The position numbers and the translations under genes are program-made. From Bradyrhizobium arachidis (lineage in GTDB: Bacteria; Pseudomonadota; Alphaproteobacteria; Rhizobiales; Xanthobacteraceae): 64,000 bases of DNA. Position 1 is the first letter of the stretch. Each line of letters starts with the position of its first letter. The notes under the pieces were generated by a model, which worked only from the letters and a program-made list of their open reading frames with translations, made no database searches and was not told the DNA's origin. The stretch is from contig NZ_CP077970.1 of assembly GCF_024758505.1 (NCBI RefSeq), forward strand, positions 4,092,001 through 4,156,000, given 5' to 3'. Of this stretch, positions 1-7,902 are shown piece by piece.

Positions 1-2
1 AC

Positions 3-482
3 ATTCCTGAGTTCGAGAAGGTCGCCGAATGGCTGCCGCGCACGGTGCCGGAACAGGCGCGCATCTCGATCGTCCATGGCGATTATCGCCTCGACAACAT
101 GATTTTCCACGCGACGGAACCGCGCGTGCAGGCCGTGCTGGACTGGGAGCTGTCGACGCTCGGCGATCCCATGGCCGACTTCACCTATCTGTTGATGCAG
201 TGGATCATGCCGGGCCTCGATGGCGCCGACCTCAAGGCGCTCAACATCCCGAGCCTGGAGGAGGCGGCGCAGATCTATTGCAACGTCACCAAGATGAGCG
301 TCCCCGACCTCAACTGGTATTTTTCCTACAATCTCTTCCGCCTTGCCGGCATCACGCAAGGTATCGCCGGCCGCGTCCGCGACGGCACCGCCGCCAACGC
401 CAAGGCCATGGAGTCGGCCAAGCGCACCGTGCCGCTGTCGTTGGCGTCGTGGGAATACGCACAGAAGGCAGGCGCGGTTTGA
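3..482 (+). CDS. Phosphotransferase family protein (APH fold), 3' part only
   Basis: The reading frame is open from the left edge, so only the C-terminal 159 residues are present. The segment contains the kinase-like catalytic motif HGDYRLDN, with the catalytic Asp and the metal-binding Asn, followed by the metal-binding DWE motif about 24 residues later, which replaces the DFG of protein kinases. This arrangement is typical of aminoglycoside-phosphotransferase-fold proteins that accompany acyl-CoA dehydrogenases in alphaproteobacteria. In that family the role is likely phosphorylation of a hydroxyacyl intermediate, but the substrate cannot be read here. It is cytoplasmic, with no membrane segment in the visible part. 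The upstream partner gene, if any, lies outside the window. Confidence 0.85.
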   Translation: MPEFEKVAEWLPRTVPEQARISIVHGDYRLDNMIFHATEPRVQAVLDWELSTLGDPMADFTYLLMQWIMPGLDGADLKALNIPSLEEAAQIYCNVTKMSVPDLNWYFSYNLFRLAGITQGIAGRVRDGTAANAKAMESAKRTVPLSLASWEYAQKAGAV

Positions 483-549
483 GGGAGCGAGCGCGGTTCG
501 ATCTAGCCGCGCCTTTGTGATTGTGGCTCTCGCTTTCCTCGTACTCTGC

Positions 550-649
550 GTCATTGCCCGCGAAGGCGGGCAATCTAGTATTCCAGAGACGGGGATGGGA
601 TACGGACAAGCCGCGGCGTACTGGATGCCCCGCCTTCGCGGGGCATGAC
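550..649. repeat. Intergenic palindromic repeat, GTCAT...ATGAC family
   Basis: The element begins GTCATTGCCCGCGAAGGCGG and ends with GCGGGGCATGAC. It contains internal hairpins (CCCGCGAAGGCGGG and CCCCGCCTTCGCGGGG) and conserved inner blocks around CAGTATTCCAGAG and TACTGGATGCCCC. A close copy lies at 8711-8815. It occupies most of the gap between the phosphotransferase and the ACT-domain gene, and no gene is visible in it. Confidence 0.8.
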
Positions 650-693
650 GGAGTGGAGGCGCCAGACGCGCCGATCGAGAGAAACGCGTCGCC

Positions 694-1101
694 ATGTCAG
701 CCGAGCGCAATCTTCAGACCTTGCTCCGACAGATGAACCCCGAGATGCGGGACGGCATCTTCGTATTCTCCACGCTTCCCGCAGACAGCAAAATCCCCGA
801 CGCGATCGCGCCGCTGCTGACCTTCAGTGAGCGCGAAGGCACAACACTCGTCATGCGCCGCGAGGACGCCGACAGCATCGGGCAAACCTGGCAATTCGCA
901 TCACGCCTGATCACGCTGAACGTTCATTCCTCACTCGAGGCGGTCGGCTTCCTCGCGGCGATCGCAACGCGCCTTGCGGATGCCGGCATCAGCATCAACG
1001 CGGTGTCGGCGTTCTATCATGATCATCTGTTCGTGCCCGCCGACAGGGCCAATGAGGCTCTTGCGCTTTTGCAAGGCATGTCAGGCCCGCGATCAGGATA
1101 A
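694..1101 (+). CDS. ACT domain-containing protein
   Basis: This 135-residue protein has the layout of the small stand-alone ACT proteins grouped in COG3602: an N-terminal segment (about residues 1-65) and a C-terminal ACT-like alpha/beta domain (about 70-130, from WQFASRLITLNVHSSLEAVG to the end). ACT domains bind amino acids or other small ligands and usually regulate a partner enzyme. No catalytic domain is fused here, so the ligand and partner are unknown. The ATG is preceded by GAGAGAAA at a suitable distance. It has no signal peptide or membrane segment and is expected in the cytoplasm. It is convergent with the TetR gene across a palindromic repeat. Confidence 0.85.
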   Translation: MSAERNLQTLLRQMNPEMRDGIFVFSTLPADSKIPDAIAPLLTFSEREGTTLVMRREDADSIGQTWQFASRLITLNVHSSLEAVGFLAAIATRLADAGISINAVSAFYHDHLFVPADRANEALALLQGMSGPRSG

Positions 1102-1106
1102 TTTCG

Positions 1107-1209
1107 CAGCCCGGGTGAGCCAACGGGTCGGCGCGAAGCGTCGCCCGATGACAGGCTCCGCGATACCGGGACGGCCGTCCCGCATGTCGCTTCGCTCATG
1201 CGGGCTACG
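1107..1209. repeat. Intergenic repeat, GTAGCCCG/CGGGCTACG family (diverged left arm)
   Basis: The stretch starts GCAGCCCGGGTGAGCC and ends CATGTCGCTTCGCTCATGCGGGCTACG. The right end is identical over about 30 bases to the right end of the repeat at 2448-2518, which shows that both belong to one family. It lies between the convergent ACT and TetR genes and may act as a bidirectional transcript end, although no T-tract is present. Confidence 0.65.
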
Positions 1210-1214
1210 CTTGC

Positions 1215-1844
1215 TCAACGCTCCATCGCCGACAAATCCCTCGGCAGCATGTTCTTGAACAGCGCCAGCACCCGCCGCGCCTCTGCGGGCGGTAGCGTGA
1301 TTGCGTGACGGACCGCGGCCGCGATCAAGACCATCGTCAACTCGGCGAAATTGGTGAGCGCCGCGGCCGGCGTCTTCGGCGCGACACGTTGCAGGGACTC
1401 GCGGAGCAGGCCGGCGAGATAGGCGACGTCGTCCTGATCGATCTTCTGCAAGGCGCGGTCGGCCTGCGTGGCCTGCCAGATGTGGTGCATGGTCGGATGC
1501 TCCCGGAACATCCTCACATAGCCGTCGGTGATCCGGCACAGGGCAGGGTGAAGGTCCGACAATTTCTTCATGTCGGCGAGGTCGCGCCGCACGCAGTCGT
1601 GCCCGACCGAATTGTAGCGCTCGGCGAGCGTTCCGATGATCGCGCTCTTGTCGGGAAAATATTGATAGAGCGAGCCGAACGCGATGCCGGTGCGCTCGAC
1701 GATATCGCTCATCCGGAAGGCGTCGCTGCCCTTTTCGGTGATCACCTCAGCCGCGCAGGCGAGGATCCGGTCAAATCGCTCGCGGCTGCGCTCTTGGGCG
1801 GGAACGAGCGGCGTCCGGCCCGCAGGGGCGGCCTCCTTGTCCAT
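1215..1844 (-). CDS. TetR/AcrR family transcriptional regulator
   Basis: The protein has an N-terminal TetR helix-turn-helix: an ERFDRILACAAEVI helix, then MSDIVERTGIAFGSLYQYFP as the recognition region. An all-helical ligand-binding domain follows. I chose the start at MDKEAAP (209 residues). A longer frame reaching 1919 would run through the perfect palindrome at 1907-1925, which is better explained as the operator. The gene is divergent from the DUF1772 membrane protein, so autoregulation and repression of that neighbour are likely. The ligand cannot be predicted from the sequence. Confidence 0.88.
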   Translation of the reverse strand: MDKEAAPAGRTPLVPAQERSRERFDRILACAAEVITEKGSDAFRMSDIVERTGIAFGSLYQYFPDKSAIIGTLAERYNSVGHDCVRRDLADMKKLSDLHPALCRITDGYVRMFREHPTMHHIWQATQADRALQKIDQDDVAYLAGLLRESLQRVAPKTPAAALTNFAELTMVLIAAAVRHAITLPPAEARRVLALFKNMLPRDLSAMER

Positions 1845-1881
1845 GCGTCGTCTGGCCAACGGTTCCTTGCTCCAAAATGAG

Positions 1882-1925
1882 TTGACGACAGGAATAAGAG
1901 AGTTTATCGCATTTATCAAATGCGA
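1882..1925 (+). promoter_or_regulatory. Promoter with overlapping palindromic operator, likely bound by the adjacent TetR regulator
   Basis: TTGACG (1882-1887) lies 17 bases from TATCGC (1905-1910). The -10 overlaps a perfect inverted repeat, TCGCATTT-ATC-AAATGCGA (1907-1925). A diverged half-copy (TTATCGTATTT) follows at 1930-1940. The location between the divergent TetR and DUF1772 genes fits a TetR operator that blocks the promoter of the gene starting at 1955. Confidence 0.6.
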
Positions 1926-1954
1926 GAAGTTATCGTATTTTGGAGATGCCTTTT

Positions 1955-2440
1955 ATGCGCCAGCTCCTCACGACCGGCCTGCTCTGGTTTTCGGCGATCG
2001 GCTGCGGCCTCATCGCCGGGCTCTATTTCGCCTTCTCGACTTTCATCATGACCGCGCTCGGCCGCATCGATCAGGCCGCCGGCATCGCGGCGATGAACAG
2101 CATTAATGTCGAGATCGTGCGCTCGCTGTTCATGCCCTTCTTTCTCGGCACGACAGTGTCGTGCGCCGCGCTCGCGGTGATGGGCCTGTTGCGCCTGAGC
2201 GAGCCGGGCGGTGCCGCGATGATCGTGGGCGGCGGTGCCTACGTGATCGGAATGTTTGTGGTAACCGTGGTGTTCAATGTGCCGCTGAACAACGCGCTCG
2301 CCGCGGTCCGGCCGTCGAGTCCCGAGGCGGCGTCATTGTGGGCCGTCTATCTCAAGGACTGGACGTTCTGGAACCACGTGCGCACGGTCGCCTCGCTCGG
2401 CGCCTCCGCGCTCTTCATCGCGGCGCTCGCGGGCAGCTAG
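1955..2440 (+). CDS. DUF1772 family (anthrone oxygenase-like) membrane protein
   Basis: This is a small integral membrane protein of 161 residues. Four hydrophobic segments are visible (about residues 5-30, 55-80, 85-110 and 135-158), with Asn/Arg/His residues between them (a FNVPLNNAL motif and a WNHVRT motif), as in DUF1772/anthrone-oxygenase-like proteins. The start at 1955 is preferred over the TTG at 1940 and the ATG at 1946 because GGAG (1942-1945) is correctly spaced from it. Members of the family are named after a fungal enzyme that oxidises anthrones, but bacterial functions are largely unproven. The divergent TetR gene probably controls it. Confidence 0.8.
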   Translation: MRQLLTTGLLWFSAIGCGLIAGLYFAFSTFIMTALGRIDQAAGIAAMNSINVEIVRSLFMPFFLGTTVSCAALAVMGLLRLSEPGGAAMIVGGGAYVIGMFVVTVVFNVPLNNALAAVRPSSPEAASLWAVYLKDWTFWNHVRTVASLGASALFIAALAGS

Positions 2441-2447
2441 TTCGCTT

Positions 2448-2518
2448 CGTAGCCCGGATGAGCGTAGCGATATCCGGGTCAAGTGTCCCCGCATGTCGCT
2501 TCGCTCATGCGGGCTACG
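2448..2518. repeat. Intergenic palindromic repeat, CGTAGCCCGGATGAGCG family
   Basis: The outer arms CGTAGCCCG and CGGGCTACG are exact inverse complements. Inside are GATGAGCGTAGCGATATC and CATGTCGCTTCGCTCATG. The element shares its right half with 1107-1209. It fills the gap between the stop of the DUF1772 gene and the 3' end of the convergent argE. Confidence 0.8.
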
Positions 2519-2527
2519 CAGCTTTGG

Positions 2528-3721
2528 CTATGAGCCCGTCGCCGCGCAATGCGCAATCAACCCCGCGACGAACTCGCCACACTTCAGCAGTTCCGACATC
2601 TCGACGAACTCGTCCGGCGTATGCGCCTGCGCGATCGAGCCGGGGCCGATGACCACCGACGGCACGCCGGCCATGCTGACGAACAGGCTCGCCTCGGTGC
2701 CGAAGGCGACTTTTGCGTGGTCGTTGCGTCCCGCGAGCTTTTTCGCGAGCGTGACGATGGCGTCGTCGGCCGGTGTGTCGAGGGCGGGATAGTCGAGGAT
2801 CTCCTCGAAATCGATGCCGCAATCCGGATGTCGTGCTTTCATCGCAGGCTCGATCTCGGCCTTCGCCCAGGAGACGATGGCATCCGTCACCTCCCGCGAT
2901 TCCGTGATGCCGATACCGCGGCATTCGAACTCGACGGTGCAGGTATCAGGCACGATGTTGAGCGCGGCGCCGCCATGCACGATCGAGGTGAGCAGAGTCG
3001 AGTGCGGAACGTCGTAGAGGCTGTTCGGCTGCGTCTCTGCGGCCAGCGCGTCGGCGCGGCGGCGGATCTCCGTGATCAGCTCGGCGGCATATTCGATGGC
3101 GTTGACGCCGTCGGGGGCGATCGAGGAGTGTTTTGCAAGGCCCTTGAACGTCGCGCGCACGCCGTGCTTGCCCTTGTGGCCGATGATCACCTTCATCTCG
3201 GTCGGCTCGCCGACGAAGCAGCCGAGCGGCTTCACCTTCTTGCGGTCGACCTCGCGCAGCATCGGACGCACGCCGACGCAGCCGATCTCCTCGTCGTAGG
3301 AGATCGCCAGATGAATCGGCGTCTTGAGTTTTGCCTCGACCATGTCAGGCACCATGGCGAGGCACACCGCGACAAAACCCTTCATGTCAGTCGTGCCGCG
3401 CCCGTAGAGCTTGCCGTCGCGCTCGACCAGCTTGAAGGGATCATGCGTCCAGTCCTGTCCCACGACCGGAACGACGTCGGTATGCCCCGAGAGCACAAGG
3501 CCCGGCCGGTTCGCCGGCCCGATGGTAACCCAGAGCGAGGCCTTCTGCCCGGTCTCGTCGACGATCCGCTCGCCCTTGATGCCGAGGGAAGCGAGATAGC
3601 TCTCGACATAGGCGATCAAGGGCAAGTTGGACCGATCACTGATCGTGTCGAAGGCAACGAGGTCGGTGAGCAGCTTGCGGATACAGTCGGGTCTTGGGTT
3701 TGGCAGTCTTGGGCTTGGCAT
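2528..3721 (-). CDS. argE: Acetylornithine deacetylase, M20 metallopeptidase family
   Basis: The enzyme hydrolyses N2-acetyl-L-ornithine to ornithine and acetate in arginine synthesis, in the cytoplasm. The 397-residue length and order are typical of the family. SGHTDVVPV carries the first metal-binding His and its Asp, YGRGTTDMKG carries the bridging Asp, SYDEEIGCVG carries the catalytic Glu and a metal Glu, and GEPTEM follows. The dimerisation lid lies around residues 185-295. The last metal His is in the AQAHTPDEF segment. It starts 4 nt after the stop of the LysR gene, so the two are probably cotranscribed. Related M20 enzymes deacylate other N-acyl amino acids, so a wider amidohydrolase role is possible. 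Confidence 0.85.
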   Translation of the reverse strand: MPSPRLPNPRPDCIRKLLTDLVAFDTISDRSNLPLIAYVESYLASLGIKGERIVDETGQKASLWVTIGPANRPGLVLSGHTDVVPVVGQDWTHDPFKLVERDGKLYGRGTTDMKGFVAVCLAMVPDMVEAKLKTPIHLAISYDEEIGCVGVRPMLREVDRKKVKPLGCFVGEPTEMKVIIGHKGKHGVRATFKGLAKHSSIAPDGVNAIEYAAELITEIRRRADALAAETQPNSLYDVPHSTLLTSIVHGGAALNIVPDTCTVEFECRGIGITESREVTDAIVSWAKAEIEPAMKARHPDCGIDFEEILDYPALDTPADDAIVTLAKKLAGRNDHAKVAFGTEASLFVSMAGVPSVVIGPGSIAQAHTPDEFVEMSELLKCGEFVAGLIAHCAATGS

Positions 3722-3725
3722 CAGT

Positions 3726-4670
3726 TTACTCGATAGGTTTGGAGAAGGGGCTTTCCGGCTGTTCGGTCCGGATGAAGTTGGCGAGTGAACGCGCGGCTGG
3801 CGTCAATGACCCGCGCGCGGGAACGGCAACGGCGGTCTCGAGCGACATCCTGAGATCCAGCGGGCGGAACACCATGGACTTTTCGGGACGCAGTTCGAGC
3901 GGGAAAGGATTGAGGATCGCAACGCCAAGACCGGCGCGGACCATCTCGACCACGAAGGTCGAGGTCGACGCTTCCGCGACGATCGTGGGTTCCGACCTGA
4001 CCGCGGCAAAAGCGGCGTCGAGCTTGTTGCGCAGTGGAAAGCGGCGGCTCAGCGCGATCATGCGCTCGCCGACGAGATCGCCGATCGCAAGCTCGGGGCG
4101 CGCGGCGAGCCGGTGCCGCCGCGGCAGGAGCACGTGCGGGCGTGCGCGCCTGAAGATTTCCAGTCGCACGCCGTCGTGCGACGTGGCCTGGTCCACCAGC
4201 GCGAGTTCGGCGCTGCCGTCGGCAACGGCGCCAAGGCAATCCATCGACTTGCCGACTTCCACGTGAACGTGCGTGCCCGGCTCGCGCGCGATGAAGCGTG
4301 CCAGGAGAGGTGCGAGGAAAAGATTGGCGAGCGTCGGTGGCGCGGCAACGCGGATCGCGGTGGCACCATCGCTGCGCGGCGCTGCAAGCTGATCGAGCAG
4401 ATCGAACACGACGGCGGCACGCGCTTCCAGCGCAAGTGCCTCCGCTGTTGGCGCGAGGCGTCCGTTGCGGCGCGCGAACAGCGGCTGTCCGAGCCGGGCT
4501 TCCAGGCTCGCGATCGCGCGCGACACCGACGGCTGCGAGGTGCCGAGTTGACGCGCCGCTTGCGTCGTCTTGCCCGTCGCAATCATCGCCCGCAGCGCTT
4601 CGATCTCGCGCAGCGAGGGACGAAGCTTGGCGCCATCGGCGATCTCAGCGGTGTTGGTTTTTCTATTCAT
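3726..4670 (-). CDS. LysR family transcriptional regulator
   Basis: This 314-residue regulator has the winged helix-turn-helix at about residues 20-80 (REIEALRAMIATGKTTQAAR, then LGTSQPSVSRAIASLEARLG) and a periplasmic-binding-protein-like effector domain from about residue 105. It lies upstream of argE on the same strand and is divergent from an MHS-family transporter. It probably controls one or both. The 130-nt divergent gap is AT-rich and contains the weak inverted repeat TTGCA...TGCAA (4705-4729), a possible LysR site. The effector is unknown, although argE beside it suggests an amino-acid-derived compound. The ribosome-binding site upstream of the ATG is weak. Confidence 0.88.
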   Translation of the reverse strand: MNRKTNTAEIADGAKLRPSLREIEALRAMIATGKTTQAARQLGTSQPSVSRAIASLEARLGQPLFARRNGRLAPTAEALALEARAAVVFDLLDQLAAPRSDGATAIRVAAPPTLANLFLAPLLARFIAREPGTHVHVEVGKSMDCLGAVADGSAELALVDQATSHDGVRLEIFRRARPHVLLPRRHRLAARPELAIGDLVGERMIALSRRFPLRNKLDAAFAAVRSEPTIVAEASTSTFVVEMVRAGLGVAILNPFPLELRPEKSMVFRPLDLRMSLETAVAVPARGSLTPAARSLANFIRTEQPESPFSKPIE

Positions 4671-4799
4671 TCATCGCATAGAAATTTGAAAAGGAAATAA
4701 ATATTTGCATAGGCTGATCCTGCGTGCAAGCTTTTTGCCGCACGAAGAACCGAGGCCGCGCGGCGCGGCTGCGGGAATTGCCAGGAAACGGGGGACAGC

Positions 4800-6086
4800 G
4801 TGAGCGCAATTGCGGAACGTGGGATGACGAATGAACGACAGTCGGTGGGCCGCGCGGCCGTGGCCGCGACCGTCGGCAACATGCTCGAATGGTACGACTT
4901 CACGATCTACGCCGCGTTCGCGGTGCCGATCTCGAAGGCGTTCTTTCCCGCCGACAGCGAGGTGGTGTCGCTGCTGCTCGGCTTCGTGACTTTCGGCATC
5001 GGCTTCGTTGCGCGCCCCTTCGGCGCGATGGTGCTCGGCAGTTTCGCCGATCGCCGCGGTCGCCGCGACGCGCTGAGCCTGACCATCCTGCTGATGGCGC
5101 TCGGCACCGGGATCATCGCGCTGTGTCCGGGCTATGATCGCATCGGGCTTGCGGCGCCGGTCATCATTCTGCTCGCCCGCATCATCCAGGGCTTTTCGGC
5201 GGGTGGCGAGATCGGTGGCGCGGTCTCGACGCTGGTCGAGCATGCACCTCCCGCACGCCGCGGCTTCTATGCGTCATTCCAGCAGATGTCGCAAGGCGGC
5301 TCGACCATGCTGTCCGGCCTCGTTGCACTCACCATTTCGTTGGCACTGCCGGCTTCCGCCGTTACCGAATGGGGCTGGCGTCTTGCCTTCGTCGTCGGGC
5401 TCCTGATCGCACCGGTCGGCCTCTACATCCGTCGCGAGCTCGAAGACGCGCCGCTGTTCAAGGCGTCCGATCATGCAACGGAAGCGCCGATCCGCTCCGT
5501 ACTACGCGACCATTGGCGCACGGTGCTGACCGGCATGCTGGTGGTCATGCTGTGGACGGTCGCGCAATATATCGTGAATTATTTCCCGACTTTTGCGGCG
5601 CGCGAGCTGAAAGTGCCGCTGTCGCAGTCTTATCTTGGTCCGCTTACGGTCGGCACGGTTCTCCTGTTCTGTCCACTGGTCGGTGCGCTGGCCGATCGCT
5701 TCCGGCGTCAGCGCGTGATGCTCGTCGGCGCCGCCGGGCTTGCGATCGTTGCCTATCCGGCCTTCGCTTACCTGATTGCGTCGCCGACGCCGGAACGCCT
5801 GATATCGAGCCAGATCGCAGTCGCGGTCTTCATGCTGATCTATACGGCGCCGGCATCGGCCGTGCTGGCTGAGCTGTTCCCGACGAAGGTGCGTGCCACC
5901 GGCATTTCGCTCACCTACAGCCTCGGCGTTGCAATCTTCGGCGGCTTCACGCCGGCGATCATCACCGCGTTGATCAACTGGACTGGATGGCCGATTGCGG
6001 TGGCGTTCTATCTGGCGGGCGCGGCGTTGATCAGCCTGCTGACGGTGCTGACGCTTCGGGACCGGACCGGCGAGGCGTTGTCGTAA
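4800..6086 (+). CDS. MFS transporter, metabolite:H+ symporter (MHS) family
   Basis: The protein has 428 residues and twelve predicted transmembrane segments in the inner membrane. The N-terminal GNMLEWYDFTIYA block and the loop 2-3 motif GSFADRRGRRDAL are hallmarks of the metabolite:H+ symporter branch, which includes alpha-ketoglutarate, shikimate, citrate and proline/betaine carriers. The second-half loop motif is LADRFRRQRVM. The GTG at 4800 follows GGGGGA at good spacing; an ATG at 4824 (MTNERQ) is an alternative. It is divergent from the LysR gene, which probably regulates it. The substrate cannot be deduced, but an organic acid or amino-acid derivative fits the argE neighbour. Confidence 0.88.
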   Translation: MSAIAERGMTNERQSVGRAAVAATVGNMLEWYDFTIYAAFAVPISKAFFPADSEVVSLLLGFVTFGIGFVARPFGAMVLGSFADRRGRRDALSLTILLMALGTGIIALCPGYDRIGLAAPVIILLARIIQGFSAGGEIGGAVSTLVEHAPPARRGFYASFQQMSQGGSTMLSGLVALTISLALPASAVTEWGWRLAFVVGLLIAPVGLYIRRELEDAPLFKASDHATEAPIRSVLRDHWRTVLTGMLVVMLWTVAQYIVNYFPTFAARELKVPLSQSYLGPLTVGTVLLFCPLVGALADRFRRQRVMLVGAAGLAIVAYPAFAYLIASPTPERLISSQIAVAVFMLIYTAPASAVLAELFPTKVRATGISLTYSLGVAIFGGFTPAIITALINWTGWPIAVAFYLAGAALISLLTVLTLRDRTGEALS

Positions 6087-6212
6087 GCCGCCCGGTCACG
6101 CGTCGGCGAAGCGCGGGTCCGGAGTGCCGCGTTTCGCCCCGCGCCGCCAGGGTGGGTCCCGGCTCAGCGGCGCGTCATTTCATGCCGCACCGCATCCGGG
6201 ACACGCGGGCTG

Positions 6213-6998
6213 TCACACCGGCTTACCCGTATAGGGCATCGATGCCGTCAGGCCGCCGTCGACCGGGAAGGCCTGACCATTCACATACGACGCTTCGTCG
6301 CTCGCCAGGAACAGTCCCATCGCGGCGAGCTCGTGCGGCTGGCCGGGGCGCTTCAGCGGGTTGAGCTGGCCGATCTTGTCTGATGTGCCGCGCTCCTTGG
6401 CGCGATCGAAGATCGGTTTGGTCATGCCGGTCTCGATCAGGCCGGGGCACACCGCGTTGATGCGCACGCCGGTGCCGGTGAGCGAGTAGGCGGTGGTCTG
6501 CACCAGGCTGATCACGCCGGCCTTGCTGGCGGCATAGGGATGACCGCTGGCGCCCGCCTTGAGGCCCGCGACCGACGCGGTCAGAACGATCGAGCCATAT
6601 TGCTGCTTCACCATGTGCGGCATCGCGTGCTTCACGGCGAGGAACGGTCCGATCAGATTGACGCGCAAAACTTCCTGCCACTGCTCGACCGTCTGCTCGC
6701 CGAGCGGCACGAGTCCGCCCGAGACGCCTGCGTTGGCCCAGATCACGTCGAGCCGACCATGGGCCTTCACCGCGCGGTCGATGACGGCAATGACGTCCTT
6801 CTCGGAGCCCGCATCGGCCATCATCGCTTCGGCGATGCCGCCGGCTTTCTTCACCTCGTCGACGGTCTCCTTCACCGCTTCGGTGCGATCGACCGCGATC
6901 AGCTTTGCGCCTTCTTTGGTGAACAGGAGCGCCGCCGCACGGCCGATGCCGCTGCCTGCGCCAGTGATGATGACGGATTTGCCCTGCAGGCGGCCCAT
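6213..6998 (-). CDS. SDR family NAD(P)-dependent oxidoreductase
   Basis: This is a classical short-chain dehydrogenase of 261 residues. It has the TGAGSGIG cofactor loop (about residues 13-20), NAGVSG, a catalytic Ser in the VLTASVAG segment, and the catalytic YAASK. An NGQAFPVDGG-type C-terminus follows, as in 3-oxoacyl-ACP-reductase-like enzymes. The start at 6998 (MGRLQGK) is preferred to 7019 because GGGAG lies 6 nt before it. The cytoplasmic substrate is unknown. The gene is convergent with the transporter to its left. The 126-bp gap between them shows nothing clear. Confidence 0.88.
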   Translation of the reverse strand: MGRLQGKSVIITGAGSGIGRAAALLFTKEGAKLIAVDRTEAVKETVDEVKKAGGIAEAMMADAGSEKDVIAVIDRAVKAHGRLDVIWANAGVSGGLVPLGEQTVEQWQEVLRVNLIGPFLAVKHAMPHMVKQQYGSIVLTASVAGLKAGASGHPYAASKAGVISLVQTTAYSLTGTGVRINAVCPGLIETGMTKPIFDRAKERGTSDKIGQLNPLKRPGQPHELAAMGLFLASDEASYVNGQAFPVDGGLTASMPYTGKPV

Positions 6999-7131
6999 GC
7001 GTTGCTCCCTTTGGCTCACGCGCGACGCTTGCCGCGCGACGGAATTTCAAACAAGATTTCAAACACGCTAGTCACTTGAGACGCGTTCGCTACTGACGTA
7101 CAGCGACATCAAACGGGATGGAAGGGTTTCG

Positions 7132-7833
7132 ATGAAGTCCGATCAAGACAAGCCCAAGGTCGTCACGACGCGGTGGTGGTGGGTCCGTCACGCGCCGGTG
7201 CGCAATGACGGCGGCAACATCTACGGTCAGGCCGACCTCGCCTGCGACACCAGCGACACCTACGTGTTCAACGCGGTCGCGAAAGTTCTGCCGCGCGATG
7301 CGGTGTGGTACTCTAGCAATCTGATGCGTACGCATCAGACCGCGGAAGCGATCTGGGCGGCCGGTTTTCCAAAGCCCGCAACGATGAAATGGGAAGCTGA
7401 TCTCGCCGAACAGCATCTCGGCCAATGGCAGGGCACGAGCCGCGCCGCGTTCCTCGCCAGCCGTCCGCCGGGCAGTAGCTGGTTCGCCGACATCAACGTT
7501 CCAGCGCCTGGCGGCGAAAGCTTCATGGATCTCTATAACCGCACCCGCCGCACCATCGAGCGGATCAACGTCGAGGCCGCCGGGCAGGACGTGATCGCGG
7601 TCGCGCATGGCGGCACGATCAAGGCGGCGCTCGGGCTCGCGCTCGATGGTCAGCCGGAGCGGGGCCTGTCCTTCGACATCGACAATTGCTCGGTGACGCG
7701 GCTCGACTATTTTGCAACTCCCGAGCGCAAGGTCTGGCGCCTGCCGATGGTCAATCAGCAGCCGTGGATCGCCGACGACGCGCACGCAGCGATGCATCAG
7801 CCGGCGGGGCCGGAAGTCAAGAAACTCGCCTGA
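7132..7833 (+). CDS. Histidine phosphatase family protein
   Basis: The 233-residue protein has the phosphoglycerate-mutase fold. The catalytic RHAP motif (Arg19-His20) replaces the more usual RHG/RHGE, SSNLMRTHQTA contains the second catalytic Arg, the acid residue lies in the AEQHLGQWQG segment, and the AHGGTIKAAL motif carries the second catalytic His. Members remove phosphate from small molecules (for example phosphoglycolate-like compounds or alpha-ribazole phosphate) or act on proteins, and the substrate cannot be chosen here. It lies 69 nt upstream of an SDR gene on the same strand, so cotranscription is likely. No signal peptide is seen. Confidence 0.85.
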   Translation: MKSDQDKPKVVTTRWWWVRHAPVRNDGGNIYGQADLACDTSDTYVFNAVAKVLPRDAVWYSSNLMRTHQTAEAIWAAGFPKPATMKWEADLAEQHLGQWQGTSRAAFLASRPPGSSWFADINVPAPGGESFMDLYNRTRRTIERINVEAAGQDVIAVAHGGTIKAALGLALDGQPERGLSFDIDNCSVTRLDYFATPERKVWRLPMVNQQPWIADDAHAAMHQPAGPEVKKLA

Positions 7834-7902
7834 GCCTTTGTCCGATCACTTGGGCGCGGCGCAGGCTTCAAACAAATTGAACTCGTACTCTGGGAGAGAC
7901 AC

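Noticed and set aside
4705-4729. TTGCA...TGCAA inverted repeat as a defined LysR operator
   Set aside because: The arms are only 5 bp with a 15-bp spacer. It was kept as a remark in the LysR entry and not listed as a feature.
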